A DNA stretch of 64,000 nt, from the NCBI GenBank assembly GCA_001599915.1, contig BCIG01000005.1, positions 186,001 to 250,000 of the forward strand, in the 5' to 3' direction. The stretch is from Symbiotaphrina buchneri (lineage: Eukaryota; Ascomycota; Symbiotaphrinales; Symbiotaphrinaceae). The translations under genes were made by a program, and so were the position numbers. Positions 1-12,169 of the stretch are shown here, one piece after another. The notes beneath the pieces were generated by a model that searched no databases, was not told the origin of the DNA, and saw only the letters and a list, made by a program, of their open reading frames with translations. Within the stretch, counting starts at the first letter, position 1. Each line of letters begins with the position of its first letter.

Positions 1-212
1 TAAGCTTAAAACAAGCTTAATCTTGCCAAGGCACCGCTAAATGTTTTACCCCTGCGGAGCGCCTCGGATGCTCGACTTGCCGTCTTCCGTGTACCCAGAT
101 CCTCAGGATTCTGTAACTCGCACTTCACCTGCTCAACCACAGCGCACACAAATGGATGATTGAGACTCTTACTCCACATTGTTGATCTGCCAAAGAGTGC
201 TGTTGGTCAAAG

Positions 213-2688
213 ATGGCTCGCACAACCCAGGTAGAAGTCATATCCAATGGACATGTACACACTACTGCCAGGGGCAAGACCACAAATAAGAGCGTTGATG
301 CGGCGAATGGAACAACCAAGACAGAAGCTGAGCAGTCACTTCGCGACGAGAAGACGGACTATACGCGATGGAGACTCCTAGACGAGGCTGGAAGACACAC
401 GTGGCATTACCTCGAAGACGATGATGATGCGAAAGAATGGCCGCAAAGCACAGCAGACAAATACTTTCTGGGTCTACCAACAGTGAGAGACACCAGTGAT
501 TTCCAGGCGCAGTGCGATACTGATGTCGTCGCAGGACCTTCCGGATCTGCCGAAAGCACGAACTCCACTGCAATCAGCGCGCAACGCGCTTGATTTTCAT
601 TCTCGACTTCAATTGCCGCCTGGCAATTGGGCATGCGAATACGGTGGACCAATGTTCCTTCTTCCGGGTTTGGTCATCACTTGGTACATAACGCAGACAT
701 CGATATCCGAGGCTTACAAGATCGAAATACGGAATTACCTTTTCGCGAGGCAGCATCCGGAGGATGGGGGCTGGGGATTGCACATCGAGAGTGATAGCTC
801 CGCCTTTGGGACGGCCATGAATTATGTCACCTTGCGGTTACTGGGCGCGCCTGCCGATGACCCAAGGATGGCCAAGGCTAGGGCAATGCTACACTCTCTT
901 GGAGGTGCACTCTATGCTCCTCATTGGGGGAAGTTCTGGTTAGCAGTACTGGGCGCCGCCGACTGGGACTTGGTCAACCCTGTACCTCCGGAACTCTGGT
1001 ATGTCTTAAGAGGAATGATATAAGTCCGATCTCTGACATCAGAATCTAGGCTTTTACCCGACTGGGTGCCATTTGCCCCATGGAGATGGTGGATACATAT
1101 GCGCCAAGTTTTTCTGCCCATGTCCTACATCTATAGTAGGAGATACGTTGCGCCAATCACTCCGCTGGTACTCCAATTAAGACAGGAACTCTATACGCAA
1201 CCTTATGCAACCATCAACTTTATGTCACATCGCAATTCAATATCCGACCGAGACAACTACCATCCGAAAACATGGCTCCTTAACACCGTCAACTGGGTTC
1301 TAGTCAAGGTGTGGAATCCATATTTACGTGTACAATCGCTGGTCAAGTGGGCGGAGGATTATACATACAAACTGATCCAGATGGAGGATGCTAATACGGA
1401 TTTTGCTGATTTGGGTCCCGTCAATTTTGCCCTGAACTTCTTAGCGTGCTACATCAAGGAAGGCGGTGATAGCTATGCAGTTAAGAGGCATCGCGAACGC
1501 GCTAACGATTACTTGTGGGTAAAGGATGAAGGAATGCTGATGAACGGTACCAATGGAGTTCAAACATGGGATACGGCGTTTACCATACAGGCCGTGATGG
1601 AAGCAGGTTTTGCCGAGGACCCGAAATGGGAGCCTATGCTAGTCAAGGCTTTGGAGTTTCTTGAAGACCAACAGATGAGAGAGAACGTACCTGACCAAGA
1701 CAAGTGCTACAGACAGCAGCGCAAAGGTGCATGGGGTTTTAGTACCAAGGTTCAAGGCTATACCGTTAGCGATTGCACCTCGGAGGCGATGAAAGCATGT
1801 ATCTTGCTTCAACGCATACCCGGATTCCCCACTCTGGTGTCCGACGAGCGGCTGAAGGATGCCGTGGACACTCTCCTCACAATGCAAAATGCCTCGGGTG
1901 GTCTGGCCTCGTATGAGCCACAGAGGGGCTCGGAGAAATTGGAATGGCTTAATGCAGCGGAAGTATTTGCCCGTATAATGGTGGAGTACGATTACCCAGA
2001 ATGCACTACCGCGGTAGTCACAGCACTCTCTCTATTCAAGGAGCACTATCCAGGCTACAGGAAGGAAGACATAGATCACCTTCTTGAAGGAGCAGTGAAG
2101 TATATTAGGCGGGCACAACGACCCGATGGAAGCTGGTACGGCAGCTGGGGTATTTGCTTCACGTATGCCGGCATGTTTGCTATGGAAAGCCTGGCAAGCG
2201 TGGGCGAAACGTATGAGAATTCGGAAAGGATGAGGCGTGCTTGTGAATTCCTTCTCAGCAAGCAGAAAGAGGACGGAGGCTGGGGCGAGTCTTATAAGGT
2301 ATGTTCGTGATTTGCAAAGCTCGACAGTATTTCTGACTTCTGTATTCAGGGGTGTGAGACAGGCGTCTATGTGCATCATCCGAACTCTCAGGTGGTGCAG
2401 ACAGCTTGGGCCTGTATAGGACTAATGGAGGCCAAATATCCCGATAAGGAGCCTATAGCAAAGGCGTTACGATTAATAATGGGCAGACAGCAGGCAAACG
2501 GGGAGTGGCTGCAGGAAGCCATAGAAGGCGTTTTCAACAAAACCTGGTGAGTCGCCAGTCTGAGATTCCTCTCTTGCCTTATGCTGATATCAAACAGCAT
2601 GATATCCTACCCCAACTACAAGCACGTCTTCCCTATCAAGGCGCTTGGAATGTTCGCAAAACAATTCGGAGACCTGGAGCTCCTATGA
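213..2688 (+). CDS. ERG7: Lanosterol synthase (oxidosqualene cyclase)
   Basis: Cyclises 2,3-oxidosqualene to lanosterol in ergosterol synthesis, normally on ER or lipid-droplet membranes. Five exons: 213-482, 535-998, 1050-2298, 2350-2546, 2598-2688, with introns of 50-52 nt and all phases matching, giving about 756 aa, the usual family length. Seen: repeated QW-type motifs ([25 protein letters not shown]), the protonating Asp in VSDCTSE near residue 486, and the C-terminal [12 protein letters not shown] block. Family knowledge: that block is NKSCAIS-like in lanosterol synthases and, as I recall, diverges in protostadienol synthases, so ERG7 is favoured over a helvolic-acid-type cyclase. The motif is DCTSE rather than the common DCTAE. 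The ATG at 213 is the first that gives the conserved N-terminal [16 protein letters not shown] junction across intron 1. The next gene follows on the same strand after about 400 nt. Confidence 0.95.
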
Positions 2689-3087
2689 CAGCCGGAAATC
2701 ATGGGAGGCAGCAAAAGGATTAGTTGTGTAGTACTTAGCACTAAGTTGCCTTAGTTGTAATATATAGGTCTAGTAATATGAATATAATGGATCACCTATG
2801 CCGGCTTCTTCTTAATATCGACAGTTGGTACCCCTTTTCCCTCCTTTTCACATGAATGCGTTCTAGGCCCAAACACGGATGAATATAGCAACCGGCAAGT
2901 GCCGACCGGCAGCGCCAAGATCCACGAGAGCGCCGTGCGACCAGCACCATGTGCCTACCACTAGTATGCATCTCACCAAGTGATTGTTGACCTTCAGTTG
3001 CAATTCACCGCAATGATTACGAGTTCATGATATGTGTAAGGGTTATCTAGAGCTCTTAAAACTCGTTATCCCACTGAAAACCTCACA
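2689..3087. other. Intergenic, ERG7 3' end and SWA2 promoter
   Basis: About 400 nt between two genes on the plus strand. An AT-rich stretch at about 2756-2790 suits the ERG7 polyadenylation region. The rest is presumably the promoter and leader of the co-chaperone gene. No gene is seen here. Confidence 0.5.
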
Positions 3088-6027
3088 ATGGACGACCTGT
3101 CGGGCCTTGACTGGTCCAACACCTCGGCCTCGTCAACCGGCAAGCCTGTTCCGGTGAGCTTCAACAGCGGCGCCAACTATTCTGCCTTCTCCGCTGGATC
3201 GGAGTTTCAGTCGCTCTCTGGCCGGTCTACGCCCCTATCTGTTCAAGGAAATGGGAATTACAGCCGACCCTCAAGCACCACCGGCGCCAAACCTCCTCCG
3301 AAGTCTACGGCTTCGGCCACTGATAGCTTCTCCGGCCTCGTCTCCTTCGGATCTTCAAAAGCAGGGACGAACAAATTATCTTTGCAGGAGCAAGCAAGGC
3401 GTCTACAGGAGGAGAAGCTGCGGAAGGAGCAAGAACGCTCGAGGAAAGAAGAGGAGCAATTCGGTGGGAAGGCCGGGGATACTTTCTGGAATAACTTCGG
3501 TGGGGCTACCGGATCTCATGCGATTTCCCCACCAGCAGCGCCAGTGGAGAAGGAGGAGAGCGATCAGGATATACTGGCAGCTTTCTCATCCGCTGCCCCC
3601 GTGGACAGGTCGAGCTATTTCTCTCCGAGCCAGGATCATGGAAGTGAAATCAATACCCCCGATTTCACGAAAGCATCTGTGTCTGCACAAGGCAATGGTC
3701 GATCAGAGCTGGACGACGATATATTTGGCCTGGGGGAAATATCGAGACCGGGGTCACGGCCACAGCCTGAACAGCGCCGAACAGAAACGGTCGAAGACGA
3801 TGAAGATGTGCTGGGACTCTTAGGAGAGCCTATCTCCGAGCTCCCTGAACGGCCTGCACGCAAACCATCGCCCGAGCCTGAAGCTAGAAAGCCTTCTCCA
3901 GTGCCTGCTAGAGCGGATGACCCTAGAGATCAAGCCATTGCGGAACTGGTGGATATGGGATTTCCCGCAGACAAAGCAAGACTGGCATTACTGGAAACAG
4001 ACACGGGTCTCAACGTGCAAGCCGCGGTCGGATGGCTTCTCAACCAAGCACATGAAGAGTCAAGACAGAAAACAAGAGCAAAGGACCATGAAAGGCATGC
4101 GAATCAATCGACGGGCGATAATGAAGGTTCCAGCAGGTCCAATGGCCGGCAACCGAGACGAGAAGTGGCCGCCGATTCGGAATCTCTGCCACCGTGGATG
4201 CGAAGTGACAGCCGGTCAAGCTCTACTCCGCGGCGTCAGGATAGCAGGTCTCCTGCTCAGGGTGAGAAAGATGTTGCACAATACGCCTCGGAGCTCGGAA
4301 ACCAGCTTTTCAAGTCGGCCAACTCTCTTTGGAAAACCGGAACAAAGAAGGTACAAAAGGCGGTCGCGGAGCTCCAGCAAGATTTCCAACATGAGGGTGA
4401 TCCGAGCCAGCCAAAATGGATGCGGGAAGCACGAATAGAAGCGGACCTCGAACGAAGAGATCGGCCTGGACACACCATGAATGGAGGTCAAAGCAGTACC
4501 CGGCCTCAAATGACAGACGAAGCGCTGTTGCTAGAAAGTGGTGCATTGCGCCCCCAAAAACATCCACCTTCGCAGAGAGGGCCCAGGAGTGACGCCAGAT
4601 CGATGCCCGCTCCGCGGGGACAGACTCCAAAATGGGCAGAAGCGGAGCGGAGTGTATCTCAGCATAGGGAGACTCAGCAATCGCGGCCTAATATAAGGAA
4701 TCCACGTGAGAGGTTGAACAGACAAGAGGTGGAAGAGCAAAGTGCACAGGCTTATGTCAGTCCTGCCAGACGGAAGAAAGCTGCTCCAAAGCCTGCAGAA
4801 CCGGAGATGGACATATTCACCGAGGATGGTGCCACGAACCATCGTACGGCACAACCACTCTCAACATCTGATGGTCAATCAAAGAATCCATTCAGGTCAG
4901 AACCGTCTAGGACGGCTGGCTCGAAGCCCGCCACTCCCCAACCCGTTCGGCCAAAAGCACCTCCACGCAATATTCCTTCTGTGGCCCCGGCTGCGCTCTC
5001 GACGTCGGCTGCTCACCGGGCAAAGGGTACCGAAGCTTTCAAACGCGGCGACTATGCTTCTGCTCAAGTATCGTACAGTCAGGCGCTGTCACCTCTTCCG
5101 CAATCACATCCTGTTACAATAATCATCTTGTGCAACCGCGCTCTGACGCATCTGAAAGTTGGCGATCCCAAAGCTGCTGTGGCCGACGCAGACGCCATCT
5201 TTTCCATCATTGGACCTGGGCGTGGCGAGGATGAGAGTATTGACCTTGGTCCCGCAGAAGGGCAGAAACCGATGAAAGACTACTACGGCAAGGCCCTCAT
5301 GCGTAAGGCCGAGGCGCTGGAGCAGATGGAAAAGTGGTCCGAAGCAGGCAATGTGTGGCGGGAGGCTGTGGAGGCTGGGGTCGGCGGCGCCACCAGTATC
5401 CAAGGCCGCAACCGATGTGAGAAGGCTGCTGCCGTTGGGAAAGGCGTTGCCATTGGGAAGGGTGCTGCCATTGGGAAAGGTGCTGCCATTGGGAAAGGTG
5501 CATCCGTTGGGAAGGGTGCTTCCGTTGCCAAGGGTGCTGCCGCTTCGGTGCCAGCTCTTCGCGGTCGTGGGGGACCCTCTCCTGAGTCATCAGCGGAAGC
5601 AGTGGCACGCCTGCGAGCGGCAAATTTGGCTGCTGAGAAGGCGGACGATGAGAAGTTTGCATTGACTGATGCGGTCGATGCGAGGCTTACGGCTTGGAAG
5701 GCGGGCAAGGCAGACAACCTACGGGCACTCCTGGGTAGCCTAGACTCGGTACTGTGGCCAGAAGCTGGCTGGAAGAAGGTCGGGATGCATGAGCTCGTGA
5801 TGCCGCAGAAGGTCAAGATCACGTATATGAAGGGAATCGCTAAGGTGCATCCTGACAAGGTATGATTTGCAATTTCCTATCCACCAAATACTTTATTCCG
5901 GGCCAGTTCTAATTTGTCTTTCTAGCTTCCTCCAACAGCGACGACAGAGCAGAAGATGATCAGCGCGGCGGTGTTCAGTACTTTGAACGAGGCGTGGGAC
6001 AAGTTCAAGAAGGAAAACGGACTGTGA
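3088..6027 (+). CDS. SWA2: Auxilin-like J-domain co-chaperone (UBA-TPR-DnaJ)
   Basis: Predicted clathrin-uncoating co-chaperone that recruits Hsp70 to coated vesicles. Two exons, 3088-5859 and 5926-6027, split just after HPDK; about 957 aa. Order seen: a long disordered Ser/Pro/Gln-rich N-terminus; a UBA domain near residues 276-320 (AELVDMGFPADKARLALL); a charged linker; TPR repeats from about residue 640 (AKGTEAFKRGDYASAQVSY); and a C-terminal auxilin-type J domain from about residue 870, with HPDK near 921 and ending in NEAWDKFKKENGL. This order matches yeast Swa2/Aux1. Between TPR and J lies a glycine/lysine/alanine repeat encoded by an 18-bp minisatellite (see separate feature). The start ATG at 3088 is the first in frame and opens MDDLSGLDW, as in relatives I know. 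AP-1 mu, a partner in clathrin traffic, is encoded elsewhere in the window but is not linked. Confidence 0.92.
5431..5538 (+). repeat. 18-bp coding minisatellite in SWA2-like gene
   Basis: Six tandem units of 18 nt of the type GCCATTGGGAAAGGTGCT, differing at a few third positions and encoding (A/S)(V/I)GKG(A/V) hexapeptides. The unit is a multiple of three, so copy change keeps the frame. It sits in the linker between the TPR and J domains. Confidence 0.9.
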
Positions 6028-6425
6028 TTGATTGAACGACAGCGAACCCGCATGAAGAATGGAGTAAGCATGATAGCGATAGAGCAGCCAGCGCTTGACA
6101 TCTTTGACTTGATAGAGTATAATGACAGGTTTCGTTTCGGCTTCTGGCCAGTGTGTCTGCTTCCTGCTCTATCTATCCCCGCTGTCTTTCCAAGTCACCT
6201 GCTCCTGTTTATCCAAATGGTCTCAGCGTTTAACTTGCTGCGACGCTTTGCTCCAAGAAATGTCCTTCCCATATGCACTTGGTCTTATCCAGAAATGCTT
6301 TGTCCCGGTCCTCCTGCTCCGGTTCGAGCGTCTATATTCTCATTCCATCTTGTCGGAGACCCGTTCCTCCTGCTACCATTCCAGCCCCCCAGTGTTTCCC
6401 TTCCATTGCGTCGAGAATCCATTCT
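6028..6425. other. Convergent 3' intergenic region
   Basis: Pyrimidine-rich sequence between the end of the co-chaperone gene (+) and the end of a candidate minus-strand gene. No gene or structured RNA recognised. Confidence 0.4.
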
Positions 6426-6875
6426 TCACATGAACCTTCCACTCTCAACCCCAGCCACAATCTCCAGCACGTGCAACACCCATCTCGCGCCCGCCGCCTC
6501 TCCAGCCGTAAGGAGCCTGACAATCGCATCCTCCGTCTCTCCGTCCTTAAAGCGTCTCACCGCCTGCTGCGTCAGATGCGGCTCCCACCACGGCGGTGGC
6601 AGGGGCTGAGGGTAGTCATGGCAGCTCGTGGATGGAACCGTTTGTTGGATGGGAACGAAATGCGCCTGCGCTTTCGAAAGGCATGGCCAGGTTGCTGCGC
6701 GAGATGGAGGCGGGGTTGCTGGTGAGGTGGGCCGGTCTGATGGCACAGCTGTGGCTGCGGCTGTGAGAGGAGTGGTTGATGTGCTGGTACTGCATGCTTT
6801 TGAGAAGGATGGTGTTGTGCAGGTGCTGCTGGCCAGGGTGGCGATGTAGAATGGTGGGAAGGCTGGAGAATGCAT
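6426..6875 (-). CDS. Hypothetical small protein, unrecognised
   Basis: Single-exon candidate of 149 aa from the ATG at 6875; the longer open frame above it begins without ATG. The N-terminal two thirds are Ser/Thr/Pro/Ala-rich and look disordered. The last about 55 residues, with PPWWEPHLTQQAVRRFKDGE followed by a hydrophobic helix-like stretch (ARWVLHVLEIVAGV), look more like a folded, selected segment. No family recognised. A TATATAT run at 7091-7098 lies about 215 nt upstream of the ATG and may be its promoter. It converges on the co-chaperone gene. It could be a chance frame. Confidence 0.4.
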   Translation of the reverse strand: MHSPAFPPFYIATLASSTCTTPSFSKACSTSTSTTPLTAAATAVPSDRPTSPATPPPSRAATWPCLSKAQAHFVPIQQTVPSTSCHDYPQPLPPPWWEPHLTQQAVRRFKDGETEDAIVRLLTAGEAAGARWVLHVLEIVAGVESGRFM

Positions 6876-7717
6876 TGATCCGAACTTGTGCTGGAGCCGT
6901 ATGCCTGCGTTGTTTGATATGTTCTTTTTCGTCGAGACCACAAACCAGTTGATACGAGATGTAGAAGATCTCTTTATCTCAAGGACTGCACGACCAATAT
7001 TGCGCCTGGAGATGCAGAAGGAGATAGATCGCGCAGCCAAACTGTCCAGGTGCCCAACAAGCCAACGGCCATGGAAGGGAGAGGCATGGCCTATATATCT
7101 ATTCCCCCGCCCGCTTGCTCAAGCGGTGAAGCGGACCCACAGACACACAATGCGGACAGACGGTGAATCGCAATGCGCGGAGGAAATCGGAGTGACGGGG
7201 CAAGCAAACGGGCGTTGCGCGCGGGGAATGCAGGAGGGGTGACGGAGGGATGAACCGAAAAGGCGGTCTTGCTTGCCAAAAGAAGATAAACTGCTGCTGA
7301 GGAAGAGCATTTGAGGCAAAAGGGGAATGAACGGCGGTGCATGGCGGGAGACTGCATTGCATGGCCAGGAGGGCGGGAAGGTGCATGAGGTTGCGATGTA
7401 GTGCATAGGGATAGGGCTGAATATGCATGATGCTTGCTGGAGATGATATTAAAGGAGCCAGGACGCAGGAGAGCATTGGTAAATAGCAGTGAGATATCTC
7501 ACTTTGGTCGCAAATCCAAATGAGAAAGGGGATGTCCTGATGTCCCCAGCAACAAACAAGATGCTTGCATGAAAGGAGTCCACGTGAATGTGGGCAAGGA
7601 TGAAGGAAAGAACGGTTTGGACCATGATGAACAAAAACAATCGTGGTCACGAGCAGTGAGATACGTGAATGCTGAACCTTCACCAGGTCCAGCTTGTACA
7701 TTCTCCACGCACACCCC
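6876..7717. other. Divergent intergenic region between two candidate genes
   Basis: 842 nt upstream of both small candidate genes. Contains a TATATAT element at 7091-7098. The longer minus-strand frames here start at non-ATG codons and have no protein-like features. Nothing else supported. Confidence 0.35.
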
Positions 7718-8179
7718 ATGTCAAGCTTTCATCTCGCCCGTCCCGATCTCCAGTCTCAAATATCACCCACTATCGACACTCCCTTCCGCTACCACAAGCA
7801 GGATGAGCAGCTCAACCTCCTGGTCGACATCCACAACCGGGTGCAGCACTCCCTCCTCCTCAGCTGGAAGCCAGCCGGAGCCCATCAACGCATCCAACAG
7901 CCTCACCCCGAGCCAGTCCAGCCAGGCGAGCAACATGCCACAGCGAGCAATACCGTTCCCGGCCTCGACCACTTCAAGAAATTCCCCTGCCTCTACTGGC
8001 GTCCGCTTGGCTGTCCCTGCACTGTCTGGGTGAATAGGACTGCGTGCGCAGCTTGTGTCGTGAGTCGTCCCTCCTGGTGATGGATATGTGGGGTAGGAGA
8101 TGCTGACTGCTTGCAGGCTCGAGGCCGTCCCTATCGGTGGATTCCACGCTATCCTGGTCAGTTCCTGACACTGCATTGA
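7718..8179 (+). CDS. Hypothetical 124-aa protein, two exons
   Basis: Candidate gene built from exon 7718-8029 and exon 8117-8179, joined by an 87-nt GT...AG intron that keeps phase and turns a run of stops into a short open C-terminus. The protein begins MSSFHLARPDLQSQ, has a possible helix (DEQLNLLVDIHNRVQHSLL), then a Cys/Trp-rich patch (KFPCLYWRPLGCPCTVW) continued after the intron by ARGRPYRWIPRYP. No family recognised. Codons in the first exon end mostly in C or G, like the confident genes nearby, but a Ser-rich alternative frame overlaps it, so the call is tentative. Confidence 0.38.
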
Positions 8180-8687
8180 AAGGACAGGGAGGTCAGAGGT
8201 GCAGTCGAAAGAGCGGAAAGGTTCCAGAGAGAGAAAAGGCGAGAAGGGCGAGGGCAACGATGGACGGATTTTCCGTGATTGACGAGAGCTGGCCGTTCCT
8301 TTGTATCATAGAATTGATCAACGGCACTCTGGCCTCAATCTCCATCCACCGAGATTACCCACCTGAATTGAGAATGGAGATTGGGGAATGTGAGCTAATA
8401 GAACTCAGTGTGGTCGGTACGTTGCTGGGGGCCAGAGAACGCAAGTAATTGGTAACCAGGACTTCCCTTATACAATTCCATTGATCTCGTGTACAGGGTC
8501 TCTTTGTGGCACAAGGCGATAGTGAAGCCGTATAGCAAAAGCATATGGGAGTGCACCACAAACAGCGACTTGGCCAGTTCATATCATATTCTCATATCAG
8601 CACCTTGAAGTCTAGCTCGGTAGCGGAATGAAGCAAGTATGCAACAATGGACAAGAAGTCGAATACGCGCAAAAGCAAAGAGGGTAT
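8180..8687. other. Convergent 3' intergenic region
   Basis: Between the end of a small plus-strand candidate and the end of the DUF1688 gene. A 62-codon ATG frame at 8260-8448 (+) opens MDGFSVIDESW and ends GARERK; nothing else supports it as a gene. Confidence 0.3.
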
Positions 8688-10372
8688 CTAGAAGACAGTG
8701 CCATCAGAAAGTATCATTATAGGAGGCTCTTTGGTATTCGGCCTCGACACTTCCGCCAACTCTCGCCCACCCTTCACCTCATTAGTCGAGGAGTCATGGC
8801 ATTGTATGGAGGTCAACTTACCTTCCAGGTCCCTGCTTCTAACATCTGAGCCAGATTCAACCGATCGCCCCCAGTGAGACCGAGCTGCTTGTTTACTTCA
8901 ACAAGCAGTTCATCCAAAAATCCCAGAGTCACCGCCCGCCATTCAACTATGACATCATCATCCGGAGTAAATAGTGGCACGACTTCTACATTCGGCTGCC
9001 CAGCGAGTTGCGAATTCTTGTTGTAGTTGACTATACCTCTTTTCACGTCCGGATCTTTGAGCACGAGTAGCCCCGTGTCCACCAATAAGCCTCCATTGCG
9101 GTATTCTGGAAGACCAGTCATAAGTTCAGCTCCGGCGAATTGTATGTGCAGGAGCTTCGTCATGGGAACCATCAGCGAGTATGTCATCCATTGGCTAAGC
9201 TTGTGGAAGGGGACAATGCTTTCCCATGGCTTGGCCGGTGGAGATGTTGGCATTGAGGCACATGGCCAGGCATCACCAAGAGGTATACCATCGATCATGG
9301 TGCGCGAGTTCGGCCATACTGAATCAAAGCCGTCAATCACCACGTGCCATAGTGTTGGCAAGGATACTATGGGAACAGATGACGCTTGCGTAGTTGGGTG
9401 AGAAAGGAGGTAGTCTAGTTTAATCAGCCGGACGACTTAAAGAGGAGGGACTGCCACAAACCGAGCATGTTTCCAGGTCTAGCATCAACCCCGAAGAATT
9501 CCTGGTCATTTAATGCATCGGCAAGCCGAATGAGAAGATTAGCGCGACCTTCGAGGCCATCCATCGGGTTTGTGTCGGTAACCTGTAAGCCTTTCTTGAG
9601 AATTTCCACTGTCAATTTGCGCAGTCCGGCTCCATCGACTTGACATGGTTCGTTAGCGTTGCTGCTGAATGTGCCAAACTTGAACATTTCCAGGCTTGCA
9701 ACTGCGAGACCTTCGCTCCGTCGGTAATAGCGCCCCGACTCCTTGCTCTTGTACTGCCAACGGCTCCCGGCGCCGGCATCCAGAAGGACCGAAACGACGA
9801 ATAAATCTAACAATCTTCGGCAGCGTTCTTGAGCATCGATAGATAGCGGCCATGACTGTAGCAATTGATCGATCCGAGGCCGTCCGCCCACCTCGAAGTG
9901 TTGCCATCTGCCGTGGGGTGGTATCGAAGAGTAATCTGGCGCGAAGTCTCGCTATCGATAACGGTGTCATTTAGCAGCTGCACGATAAAGCGAGACCGTG
10001 TGGGGTGCATACCTTAATGATCGACACCACATAACGAGCTGTTTCTGGGAATTTATCCCAATCCACGTTGAAATGGATTAACTGGTTGTGCTTCGCCTTC
10101 TCGTATACGATACTTGATCGCTCTCGGACAGCATTGATGCTCCTCAGGTAACCAGCTGGATCTAGAGCCGGATCAGGCGGTTTCGGAAGGGTGAGTTCTG
10201 GAATTGCCGGAGTGGAGGGGATGAAGGGAGATGTGTTGCCATTGCTGGTGTATTGTGAAAGGGGCGAAAGTGGCGAAGGGAGGGCCATAGAGCCAGAGTG
10301 TCCAGACTGGATGGAGCTCGCGTCGCCATTGTGATTGCTCGACTTGGAGCTCTTCCGCGAAAAGATGCCCAT
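8688..10372 (-). CDS. URC4: DUF1688 uracil catabolism protein (Urc4/Urg3-like)
   Basis: Member of the fungal and bacterial DUF1688 family, genetically required in the URC route of pyrimidine catabolism; its reaction is not established. Four exons from 10372 downward: 10372-10013, 9951-9462, 9414-8822, 8771-8688 (introns 61, 47 and 50 nt, phases consistent), 508 aa. Recognised from PPHGRWQHFEVGGRPR, RPGNMLDYLLSHPTTQ, the SLPTLWHVVIDGF and PLGDAWPC segments, and the C-terminal GGRELAEVSRPNTKEPPIM ending in SDGTVF. Each splice junction restores conserved text: LDYLL across intron 2 and TWKGGRE across intron 3. The first about 70 residues (FSRKSSKSSNHNG, Ser/Pro-rich) are a low-complexity extension. 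The ATG at 10372 is the only suitable start. No other URC gene is nearby. Confidence 0.88.
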
Positions 10373-12169
10373 GTCTAGATATGAATGTCGATCTTTGTTT
10401 CGTTTTCACGATTGCACCAGGATAATAACAAGCAGGGAGATGCCGGTCAGTATATGCGGCAGTTATTCGGATTTCAGGCCAATGTAGGTAGCGATTGGGG
10501 TGCTTTTGTCTTGAAAGAGAGTCGTAGCTAAAAAGCTCCGCAGGTTACAGATAAGTTAGAGAGAGAAAAGCGTAAACTTCGGATAAGGTGAGGTAGGTTC
10601 CAGGTAAGGGTCCACCGGTCCACAAGTCCGCGAGTCCACTAAGTAAGCGGGCCGCACCAGTAAGTGTGGTTCGCGGGTCTGACAGTTTCCGTATAGGGGA
10701 ATGATTGACCAGGATCGTCGCCGTCTTCTGCAGGTACGAGGGGCAGAGCACAGCAATCAGCGACCGTCTAACCTGGGATGAATCGGATGATTGCTAACGA
10801 CCGATCGCCCGAGGGAAGAGCAGGGGTTGTCAAATGAACGACGGACACAAAGTCTGGGTGAGCATGAACTACCTTAAGAAAGCAAACAACCTTCTGCTCA
10901 AGTGTTTGGTGCGGGCAAGAAAAAAAAGGGGGTTGCGCTGCTCTTAGGGCATCGAAGGATGCAAATTCAGTCCATCGGGATTAATTCTGGAAGTCAAGGA
11001 AGATAACAAGAATGACCCCAAAACTTGTATTGATTGCACTTGCACCTGCACTTGCGCCCTTTACGAGCACTTCCCCGACCCATAACACGCAAAATCCATG
11101 TGATGGCGCCCAAGGGCCATGGTTCATGCGCATCCATCTCACCCGGCTAGAGAGCCGGCGTTTGAGGTGGCTGGCCATCCAGGGGCTTCCCTGAACGCGA
11201 TCAGGAAGCTGGGAAGACCTTTGGTCTCTTCGCTTGTCCCGCTTTCCCTTCTAGGCTCTAAGGCGGCCCCGTAGACGGACCACCGGTTCGCATTCGATAG
11301 CGCGAAGGGTGACGAAAACTCGTGGGCACCTGCAGAAAATAGCTTCATAAAACGATGGTGATGGTTTAAACTGCCCTTTCTGGTACGGCTCGTATGTTGT
11401 GGCTTGTCCCATCCGTCAAGTCGTGTATTCTTTCTGCTGGAGGCGTTACAGGCTTGCAACTTCTAAATGCCGTGCCGTCTCCGCCTTTGAGCCGATCCCT
11501 CCCGTACTGTCCTGTCATTTTTATACATGTGGGACAGCGGTCTGCATAACCGTTTACTTGCTGGAGTTCCGTAACCGAAGCACTTCTTTGTGCTCATACG
11601 CATTCGGAGTATTATTCACTTTCTCCGCATCTCTCATGTATTTAAATCCTAAGGTACCTTATGCTTCGGCAATTAAGGTTCAGGGGTAAGCTTCAGTTGG
11701 ACACGAGATTGCCGAGCCCCGGATGCGACCAACAATAACATCGGGGTCCTGGTGACATCGAGCAATCTGAAGAGCTTGCGCGCAGATCGCGTGCCTCAAC
11801 TTATCAGCGAATCGGTTCTACTCCGTATATTCGTCCAGACTGCCTCTTCATCGTAAAATCCTACGACTTGAGTCCACAAGGGATTCGATTATATATTTAT
11901 AAGTTCTCTTCATCCCGGTCTTCATAACGCAGAAGCATCGACGGCCGGCTCACTCCTCAGATCTCTCGTACATGTTGGAACAAATGTCGCTAGCCTTTGT
12001 AAGGTGAAAAATCTATCTCTTCATCTGATGAACTCCATAAAGATCAGAGGAAACCCCGCATGATCCCGAATTGACCGATGCCCAACGCCTTAAGCATCAC
12101 CATTATGCAAAACATCCTTTGCAGCATCAAATGAGTCTTGAGCTGCTCCAAAGAAGACTGTAACACTGC
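10373..12169. other. Long intergenic region upstream of URC4-like gene
   Basis: About 1.8 kb separating the URC4-like promoter from the 3' end of the GT8 gene. Contains TAAGGTACCTTA, a perfect 12-bp palindrome, at 11650-11661 and an AT-rich run at about 11888-11903. A 60-codon ATG frame at 11012-11194 (+) has no protein-like character. No gene supported. Confidence 0.45.

Noticed and set aside
11012-11194. 60-codon ATG frame with a hydrophobic start, possible small secreted protein
   Set aside because: The hydrophobic start is followed by low-complexity text; there is no Cys pattern and no supporting splice or promoter signal.
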